Positions 56,479-64,000 of a stretch of 64,000 nt of DNA are shown piece by piece. This DNA is from Branchinecta lynchi (taxonomy: Eukaryota; Arthropoda; Branchiopoda; Anostraca; Branchinectidae): assembly GCA_023053575.1 (NCBI GenBank), contig JAKZAP010000013.1, forward strand, positions 4,784,001-4,848,000, in the 5' to 3' direction. Made by a program: the position numbers and the translations under genes. Each line of letters starts with the position of its first letter. Position 1 is the first letter of the stretch. A model generated the notes under the pieces. It searched no databases, had not been told where the DNA came from, and saw only the letters and a program-made list of their open reading frames with translations.

Positions 56479-57404
56479 GACCTATAATACTAACACAACC
56501 TACTTGTATAATCACCCATATTTTTCTAAGCCCGGAGACCCCATATCGTACGGTACATTCTAATCCCTCTTAACAAAACCAAGCTGATTTTCTCACTTGC
56601 CGTGTTTTGCTACCTTCGATGTGTATCACGCTGTCAACGATTGTTTGCGAGAACTTCTTCCATCAGAAAAAAAGTTATGTAAATTGTTTCCCTGTTTTCG
56701 CTATGAGTCAACGGGTATCGGAAAAGGCTGAAAGCAGCCAAAAACCGTATTTGTTAAAAGCACAGCTTAGATTTAAAGGGTCTTTTAAGGATTTTTTTTT
56801 ATAGATTTTCAGGACCTCACCGAATTTTCGAATTCTACCTCCGAATTTTGGAGATTTGATGCCCCGTAGGTCTAGCCTACGGGATTTTATGATTTATGTC
56901 GAATGTGGAACAAAGTTCAGGATTCGGCACGATTACCGAAACCCAGCAATTATATCAAATAGTTATGGAACGCAACCTGCAATCTGTACGGCCCTAAAAT
57001 ATTGAAACAGTGTCAAATGTGAAAATTTAACATTGAAGTCTTCGAAGTGGCTCTGTTTTCCACTTAACTGGACTTTCTTATTATATTATAAACGTCATTT
57101 TGCCTTTAGAAAGTGTCTTAGGAAATTTCGAGGGATTTTCTGAAAATTTTATCAGTACGGTACATAACAGTAGCTAGTTTGTTTTCTCTATTACTCCATT
57201 TTTTCTCTTGATTTGGAGTAAAGCACGATCAAAACGGGGTAACCCTGGACATGCATAACTGAAAAAAACAGTGTAGTAGGAAATAAATCCGAGTTTTTGG
57301 GCAGGAGTGCCATTTTTCGAAAAGCACGATAAAATATGAATATTCTTGATTGACCATCCAGTGCTTGTCAAATAGGATCTCACCCTCTGTCTTTATATTT
57401 ATAG
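56464..57404. other. Sequence before the unknown exon, nothing recognised
   Basis: CCCCGTAGGTCTAGCCTACGGG at 56861-56882 is a short near-perfect hairpin. No earlier exon of the gene at 57405 could be identified. Confidence 0.4.
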
Positions 57405-57676
57405 CATTAGCTCGGGAGGCTTCAGGTTACTTTTCTTCTGATGGCCTTGATTTCCCAAATGGGAATTCTTCTGGGACCTTGCATCTTACAAATGGACAGC
57501 TAGGACCTGGCTCCGCTGAATTAAACGTGTCTCTGATTCCTTTTGACACTGGAGGCGTAATCAGTCATAGACTACCAAGGGAATACTATGCTTCTCACGA
57601 AAGACGAAGCTTAAAAAATCCAAGAAATTCTCCTTCTGACTTCTGTCCAAGGAATGAGGAACTTATCAAATCTCAG
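57405..57676 (+). CDS. Internal exon of an unrecognised gene
   Basis: An open frame of 90 codons lies between an acceptor (TTTATATTTATAG ending at 57404) and a donor (CAG|GTAAGA at 57677). It encodes SGYFSSDGLDFPNGNSSGT, LHLTNGQLGPGSAELNVSL, FDTGGVISHRLPREYYASH and SPSDFCPRNEELIKSQ. It is rich in Ser, Asn and Gly in the first half and basic in the second, with no membrane segment. It starts with two bases of a split codon and ends in phase 0. I do not recognise the family. The case rests on splice signals plus protein-like composition. Confidence 0.5.
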
Positions 57677-58661
57677 GTAAGATGTCTATGTTGACCATTT
57701 AAACTTAAACACCTGTTAGGAAACTAAACGACGTTGTCGGCCTGGAAATTCGTCCTCTTCTCTGTCAGTGGCGCCATTTCAGCAAACCTTGGGGGGGCGG
57801 GGGGGGGGGGGGGGGGGGGGGGGCTGTTCTAAGCCCCAGACCAAGGTACCTTATAGTAAAGCCATTGTTTTGCATTTGGCCTTTTGAAACCTATTTAGGG
57901 GCATACCATGTCACCAAGGAGGAAGGTTTTGAAATCCGGCGTCTTCAATGTTGAGAAAAACATTTTACTAGCCCATGTCGACATGGGCGCCATCTATTGC
58001 CGGCCTTTTTGAGATATTAGGACTAAAGCCACTCGGATGGTTTTACGGTCATGAATCCTACCTGGGAATTCACTGGAGCAGTGGTGCAGCACAGTGTCCT
58101 GAAACTCAGAAATCTACAACGACGTAATCCTTTTGGCTCAACCCTTTACCGGTCATTTGCAAGAGCGATACGGATCCTCGGACACCAACTGTACAACACT
58201 GCTAATGTGGCGAAGGGTAGAGCCCTTTGAAAGCTGAGATCTAGCCGATAGCCATTAGGATATGCTCGTTGCCATTACGTAATATATAGTAAGGTTTCCT
58301 GCAGAATATATTTTCCAAGTCAACTAATAGTCTACATAGCGGAAATTGCATGTTGACAAAAACATGTCTTTGGTCCCATAATTACTTGCAAGCAGGCTTG
58401 TGATCCCTAAACTTTGTTCACAGTCAAGATGAACAAATAAGCACAAGAACCTCTGTCTCCCTCTGTCCGATGCAAACGAGCGGAGGGTAGGAGCTACACG
58501 GAATATCACAATTCGTTACCTCTACAAACAGCTATATCGCAGTAGAGCGGGGGGAGAAGAGTAACATCCTATTGGTTGTCTACCATTGTGACGTCACATG
58601 TGATGCGCTGCAGAGCGGGTTGTGAACGCATGCTAGAGTTCTCCCAATTTGTGCACAGTGG
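57677..58661. other. Putative intron with a G25 run
   Basis: A run of 25 G lies at 57799-57823, just after another of 7. No other element is recognised before the LINE copy. Confidence 0.4.
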
Positions 58662-60180
58662 CGAAGAGGCTAACAGCGCAGTTCAAATGCTAAAAACACT
58701 GAAAAAGTTTCGGGTTCCTAAGGACAAGCTAAAGCTAATGTTTTGCTCTTTCATTCGACCTTTAGTCGAATTAACCAGGGTTGCCATCAGTGTTGCCAGA
58801 TGCTTGACACAAGATCGCGCAGCAAGAGAAGCAAAAATGCGCCTTCGGCGCATTTTCGCTAAAAAAATTTAAGAAATCGGATCCCTCCCCCCATCTTGCC
58901 GACCAGTCGGTAAAAAACCGAGTTGGCGAAAAGTGCTGCAATTCTTCTTGAAAATAGTAGATTTTTCATAAAACAGTAGATTTTTTCAAAATATTAAAAC
59001 GAAAAGACGTTCCTGAAATTTTAATTTGTTTATGAGTTACTTATGAGTTGGAACTTTTTGTGTAAAAGCAGTCGATTTTTATCTTCAGAACTATCATTTG
59101 TCTTAGCAACGGTCGCGAAAATGACCAGTCAGTCGATGAATACCCCCCCCCCCCCCTTCTCCCCATACATTTTTGGATAATAATGCCTCTGGTTCTCCGA
59201 TGTGCAAGACAAGAGAAAAGTTAATGAGCTTTTTGAGAAAACCAGTAAGGATAGTCGAAAAGAAGGTTTATTTCTCAAAAAACACGTTCCAGGTATGCAT
59301 AAACCTGACAAGCCGAATTGCTTACCAGCGAATACACTCTCGTATCCAAATATCGTGCTCGCTGGCTTTCAAGACATGGAGCAGTAGAGAGGGTCAACAC
59401 ATTCTGAACCAGCAAGCATCAATTATCAGTGGACCCAAACAACAATTTTGATATTTCAGTGAAGATTTTTAGTCCCCCGCAACCCTTGAGATCTGGATAT
59501 AAAATCACCGTGTGGCCCTTACAAATCTTAATCTGGTTTTCAGTTTTTTAAGCGATATGGAGAACAAAATGCGCGTAATTTGCGCCGAAATTTAGGGAAA
59601 TGCGCAAATTTGGTGCAAAGCGTAGCCGCCTCTAAAAAGCGCCCAAATGACGCAAATGCGCCCAATCTGGCAACACTGAGTCTAATATGCTTGTCCGGTT
59701 TGGCCAACCCAATGCGAAACTGATAAAATAGAGCGAGTTCAGAAGAGATCGCTGCAAATTATCTAAGGCGGTTCCCCCCTACCATAACTTTTTACCTCAA
59801 AGAATTTAAACTGAATCCCTTTCTTCCCGCCGCGAAGAACTATGCCATAACTTTGGCTCCTCCCTTCTCCAGCACCCCATCTATCGTTCATTCCTTCCCC
59901 ACCCTTTGTTCCTGTAAGATCTCGTCCTCCCCGAGAAGTGGCTGAGAAGGTTCCCAAACTGACGCCAATCTACTGTAACACTATGCGTTACAGTAGAAGC
60001 TTTGTGCCGAGCTTCGTAAAGCAGTATAATGATCTTTAGCATTTGTCTGCCCTGTTATTTTTTTTCTGTCGGCAACTTATTTTATTCTTGTTATGACTAA
60101 AAAAAACATCGTATTTGGGCTCTGCCCACGAGAGATATGTTTTACTTTATTATCAAATAAATTGAAAATTGAAATTGAAG
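58662..60180 (+). mobile_element. LINE 3' half (second CR1/L2-like copy), split by an insertion
   Basis: 58662-58771 and 59687-60180 together match 20839-21430 (for example AAAACACTGAAAAAGTTTCG, AAGCTAAAGCTAATGTTTTG, CGAGTTCAGAAGAGATCGCT, ATCGTATTTGGGCTCTGCCC). They end in AAATTGAAAATTGAAATTGAA. The copy is 5'-truncated, and a 907-bp element interrupts it at the equivalent of position 20938. Confidence 0.9.
58772..59678. mobile_element. hAT-like non-autonomous insertion in the LINE
   Basis: The borders are set by comparison with the uninterrupted LINE copy at 20.9 kb. The flanks AGTCGAAT (58764-58771) and AGTCTAAT (59679-59686) form an 8-bp target duplication with one change. The ends hold CAGGGTTGCCAT on the left and CTGGCAACACTG on the right, an imperfect inverted repeat of the hAT type, with a second CAGTGTTGCCAGAT just inside. 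Subterminal ATGCGC/GCGCAT words are frequent. No transposase is present. Confidence 0.75.
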
Positions 60181-60746
60181 AGTGAGAAGTTGACGGGCAG
60201 CAACTCAAAGCTCAGCAAGTTCCTCTAGCTCTGCTCTGTTTTGTCGGGTTATCGATAGTCGCTGCACGGGACCAAGGGAGGTTCTGTTGGCTTATTTGTT
60301 GTTGGTTGTATTTAATACTTGCATAATGGAAAAATATATTATTTTTCTCGTCAGCTTTTACTTTTACTTTTTAAATTCAGAGGATAGGATAGATACATAA
60401 ATCTGTCTACTGGCCAAAAACTCGTCATGGTTTATGCTTAGCGTCCCTCTTCGAAGTTCAAACACGGAATTATCAGCAAAATACAAAATAATAAACCCCA
60501 CCGAAAAAATACATAAAATTGCAACAAGTGCTCGAGCAAGGGCAATGCTTGCGCAAACCATATACTAACTCGATTCGTGGTATAGATTTTTAGTATTATG
60601 TTTAGTGCGTGTATAGATTTTTTAGTTTCTTTTCTTTATCTTTATGTACTTCGCTTTTTCCTTTTTGTAAGCGGGCAAAAATAAATATATATATATATAT
60701 CTGTTTGGTAACGTCATAGATGTAATTTGTTCATTTTTACCTTTAG
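60181..60746. other. Putative intron, AT-rich
   Basis: An ATATATATATATAT microsatellite lies near 60686-60700. A pyrimidine-rich TTTTTACCTTTAG precedes the putative last exon. Nothing else was recognised. Confidence 0.4.
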
Positions 60747-60851
60747 CACCTCCTGTCTGAACTCGGACCAAACTGGGACTTACAAATCGAATCGAATTTT
60801 TATGAAGCAGTGACAGTTCGTGTGGTTATCATCAAGCAGCGCCAATGTTGA
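60747..60851 (+). CDS. Possible terminal exon of the unrecognised gene
   Basis: After the acceptor TTTTTACCTTTAG, a phase-0 frame continues the exon that ends at 57676: HLLSELGPNWDLQIESNFYE then AVTVRVVIIKQRQC and a TGA at 60849-60851. Phase and acceptor agree, and the composition is protein-like, but 34 open codons can occur by chance. No polyadenylation signal was confirmed. Confidence 0.35.
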   Translation, partial: HLLSELGPNWDLQIESNFYEAVTVRVVIIKQRQC

Positions 60852-61364
60852 CGGTTGCCAGACAGATGCGTTCCTGCAATAATGTTTGTGATGCTTGAAA
60901 TGCTAGTCGATGAAGCTTTAAGACAGCTAGGCTACATTTAGTGTTTGTGTGTGGCGGAGGGGGGAGGGGTATGGGATTAAGAGGGGTCAATATGACTATA
61001 TTAGGGGTTGATAGTACTTAGGAAGGTGTCTTCAGTGGGCTTGGAATTGACAATTGTTTTCATTCATTGGCTTCTTTTCGAGATTTTCCGTCTCCAGTGA
61101 GGATTTCATCTAAAACTTGTACGGTTATATTAAACGATATATATAGCCTACCAGAATGTATAAAAAATTTAATTTGAAAATTGTACGGTCATATTAAATA
61201 TGATTTGGCGTCTGGTGCGCCTCCGTTACCATTTGACTGCCATGCCATGCTATGTGCCTGTCAGCCGGAATGACAATTTTACCAAAAGCTTTTAAATGTA
61301 AAGCTGTCCATTATCATCCTGTTTCGACTGGGTTGCAATTTCCTAAAAGCCGTCCTTAGTCCCA
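60852..61364. other. Intergenic sequence before the assembly gap
   Basis: A G-rich patch lies at 60957-60968. No coding or repeat structure was recognised. Confidence 0.4.
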
Positions 61365-61464
61365 NNNNNNNNNNNNNNNNNNNNNNNNNNNNNNNNNNNN
61401 NNNNNNNNNNNNNNNNNNNNNNNNNNNNNNNNNNNNNNNNNNNNNNNNNNNNNNNNNNNNNNNN
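61365..61464. other. Assembly gap of 100 N
   Basis: There are exactly 100 N, the usual placeholder for unknown length. The bases before it (AAGCCGTCCTTAGTCCCA) nearly repeat the bases after it (AAGCCGTCCTAGTCCCA). Confidence 0.99.
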
Positions 61465-62204
61465 AAGCCGTCCTAGTCCCAGCAGTGACTTCAGTCTATT
61501 GTCAACTAAAGGAGTTCACTAGTATCGACAGTCGAGGACTGAAAGGGAAAATTTCCGCCTCTCTAGGAAAAGAAGAGCCATGGAAGATGGATAGTTCTGC
61601 ATAAAGGACTCTCGGGATTTGCTTAGTAATTAGGGATGAAAGCTCCATGGTTCTAAGAAGATGAAGAAGGCTGTTGTTGTAGAAAAACAAGTAGGGTAGC
61701 CAAACTGAAAATTCAGGAGATGTGAGAAACTACTCAAACAAGCCGCCGTCTGAAACATCCTCTGAAACAGAGACCTAGACAATCTCATCCAAGCCGACAG
61801 TGCATCGCCTGACTGTCGAAGAGGACACGTTTTCTCGTGAATGGCTGTTGAGATCAACAGAAGATGCCATCCCCGCGAAAATGTCACTTGATGATGTCAT
61901 CCACAAGACAACGTGTTGAGACAGGGGAAGATGCCATCTTAATCTCCATTTCAACAGGGCTCGAGGAGCGCTGTTGACTAGGAGCAAGCTGGGAGTCATC
62001 CGTCCAGCTGGATGGTGACGACACGACCACACTGTCAGAAGTTTCATAACAGATAGCGTATAACACTTTCAAGAATAAGATCATTTCGCTTAGAGATAAA
62101 GTGTTATGACCAATTAAGTTTACACTATTTCGTGCCTAGATCTCCAACAACACCTTCAGTTGGTAAAAATACTAACGGGAACGAAAGAAACATAACATTT
62201 CTTC
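61465..62204. other. Intergenic sequence after the gap
   Basis: GAAGATGCCATC occurs twice (61860-61871 and 61928-61939) in a diverged direct repeat. Open stretches on the - strand at 61630-62084 have no recognised domain. Confidence 0.4.
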
Positions 62205-62575
62205 CAAGGTGTACCGATGATACGTGCGTCCAGTTCTGGAATATGCAAGCCCACTATGGAGACCTGCAGCACTGCGTACTGTATACCTCATCCAAGAACT
62301 AGAGTCGGTGCAAAAGCGGGCCGTGTTCATTATTATCGGCGATCGACGCTTGTTAAACTCGACCTCCCACGTTGGCCCAAAGATACGAGAAGATTATCCT
62401 CAGGTCTGGGAAGTTTCTTCTCTTTAAACCCCAGCATCGAGACTATTCGAGACATCTTACCATCCACTGCACCGCCCAACAACCGTACGCATCACCAAAA
62501 TAAACTGGTTCCAGTAGCTTCGATTACGAACCGCCACGCAAATTCGTTAGTACCTTTTATACGGATTTGCTAAAC
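62205..62575 (+). mobile_element. LINE C-terminal fragment (CR1-like)
   Basis: The translation gives RPVLEYASPLWRPAALRT and ELESVQKRAVFIIIGDRR, then in a shifted frame NRTHHQNKLVPVASITNRHA and NSLVPFIRIC. These are the standard C-terminal blocks of CR1-like LINE proteins. It is 5'-truncated, and family A starts 20 bp later. Confidence 0.8.
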
Positions 62576-62595
62576 AAAGCCGAGTGATATTTCCC

Positions 62596-63856
62596 TTTTT
62601 ATGGCACTTGCAGCTCCGCTGAAGTGCGATATACCGATCACTTTTTGGTCGGTCTGTCGGTCAGGCCACTAATCTCGAGTTAGGGTACTTCCAGATGTGC
62701 TAGGGACGATGAAACTTGGCAGGCGTATTAGGGACCCTACCAGACTAACTTGGAAATAGTCACTTCCCCGATTGAACCACAATGGGGGGACTGGAGGGAG
62801 GGGAAATTCGGAATATTGATGTATTTTTAACTTTTCAACGGGGAATCGGATCTTAATGAAATTTGATATTTGGAAAGACCTCCTGTCTTAGATGTCACAC
62901 TTCACGTCCGGAATGGATCGGTGACTTTGGGGAGCTGGAGGGGGGAGGACCGGAAATCCTTTGTCATGTTCAGAGTGGATGGATCGGATGAAACTTGGTG
63001 GGAAGAACAAGCACAAGCCCCAGATGCATAGTTGACAAGATCGGACCGGATCAGAGCATTGTAGGGGGAGTTGGAGGGAAGGTTCCGAAATTACAGTCGT
63101 CCCGACTTAAGATGCTTATACATGTGCCAGGACGATGAAAATTAGTAGGCATATTAGGGACCCGACTAAACTAACTTGGAAATAGTCACTTCCCCGTCTC
63201 GACTACCGTGGGGGAGAGTGGAGGAGCTAGGGGGAATCCGGAGTATTGACGTATTTATAACTTTGAACGGGGAATCGGAGCTTAATGAAACTTCATGTTT
63301 GGAAAGACCTCGTGTCTCAGATGCCCCATTTGAAGTGCGGACAGGATCCGATCAATGTGGGGTAGTCGGGGGGGGGGGGGGGAATTTTGTGACACGCTTA
63401 GAATATAAACGATTGGGATAAGACTTAGTGGGAAGAACAAGCGTAAGCCCTAGATACATCAGAGATAGAACCTGACAGGATCTGGTCAGTCTGGGGGAGT
63501 TGGAGGGGGGGCCTTGAATTCCGCTGATCGCAGTTTAAGGTAGGCTACTTCCAGATGTGCTAAGACGATGAAACTTGGCTTGACCGTTAGCGACTTGACA
63601 AGATTGGCTTAGAAGTTACCACCTTCTCAGATCCGACCATCCCTTAAAGTACTCATCTTAATCGCAAAGTACAAAAAATACTTTTACACAAAACCTACAG
63701 TTTCATGATCCCCTTGAGCCCATGATCATTTTTGGATGATTACAGAATTTTTTTTTTTACCAAACGATACAATCTAGTTGATTTCCATGGGATCCATCGT
63801 CATTCTTATTTACCATGTCTTGCAGGTGCCATATAAGCTTCCAGCTCTTGTTTTTG
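62596..63856 (+). repeat. Family A repeat, complete copy A8
   Basis: The head T5-ATGGCACTTGC is at 62596-62611. The ATGAAAC-like word recurs at 62709, 62856, 62988, 63135, 63285, 63418 and 63568, giving spacings of 147, 132, 147, 150, 133 and 150. The tail GCAGGTGCCATATAAGCTTCC to AGCTCTTGTTTTT ends at 63856. This is the cleanest example of the family's ends. Confidence 0.9.
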
Positions 63857-64000
63857 TGTCAGTTTGTTAATTAGCATAGTGAAGCAACGCATATTAGCTG
63901 TTAGCTATGATGTTGTGTAAATAAACCTATCTCTCTGACTCTCTCTCTCGGTCAAGGTTCGGGGCCAAGTAGTGTAGTGTGTAGTATGAAAGGGGTGGAT
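63857..64000. other. Window end, CTCT-rich
   Basis: AATAAACCTATCTCTCTGACTCTC may be a LINE tail. It is too short to assign. Confidence 0.3.

Noticed and set aside
59173..59451. Lys/Glu-rich open frames inside the hAT-like insert
   Set aside because: No transposase motif, weak acceptor and no donor. Most likely chance.

Overview
This window is animal nuclear DNA, from an invertebrate by its overall look. It has spliced exons with GT-AG borders, a Mag-type Ty3/gypsy retrotransposon primed by tRNA-Ser, a Penelope-type hammerhead fold-back, several LINE families with microsatellite-like tails, many MITEs and a Pol III tRNA gene. There are no bacterial operons, ribosome binding sites or CRISPR arrays. 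I cannot fix the phylum from the sequence. Arthropod or another protostome is a guess.

The one gene I recognise with certainty is glutaryl-CoA dehydrogenase (GCDH), on the + strand. Six exons are visible (1129-1362, 7554-7683, 9029-9245, 14337-14566, 29272-29432, 41731-41795). They join in phase and encode about 344 residues, the C-terminal four fifths of the enzyme, ending at a TGA at 41793-41795. The 5' exons lie outside the window. The introns measure about 6.2, 1.3, 5.1, 14.7 and 12.3 kb and are filled with transposable elements. Downstream of GCDH the only other gene candidates are a tRNA-Thr(TGT)-like gene (53388-53460) and two in-phase exons of an unrecognised gene (57405-57676 and 60747-60851).

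Intron 1 carries an almost intact 4.4-kb Ty3/gypsy element on the - strand (2289-6711), with two 196-bp LTRs differing at one base, a TTATA target duplication, a tRNA-Ser primer site and a broken gag-pol. Fragments of at least five LINE families are scattered across the window: 7.0-8.9, 14.9, 19.2-21.4, 29.5-31.5, 44.7-45.5, 47.8, 58.7-60.2 and 62.2 kb.

Much of the remaining sequence belongs to two repeat families I do not recognise. Family A has a hairpin head (TGGCACTTG/CAAGTGCCA), a body of roughly 143-bp modules arranged in about 430-bp higher-order units, and a tail with the reverse complement of the head. Family B has TTTTGGGATCCCAAAA-like ends and a 137-bp tandem body. They share vocabulary and twice lie side by side. 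Other notable structures are a 93-bp-arm inverted repeat with a hammerhead ribozyme core on each strand (52657-52877), a 1.3-kb fold-back with a nested palindrome (50317-51647), two facing MITEs at 38.8-39.4 kb whose empty site is preserved at 45.8 kb, and a 1-kb element at 16.1 and 27.7 kb whose empty site is preserved at 34.2 kb. A 100-N scaffold gap lies at 61365-61464.
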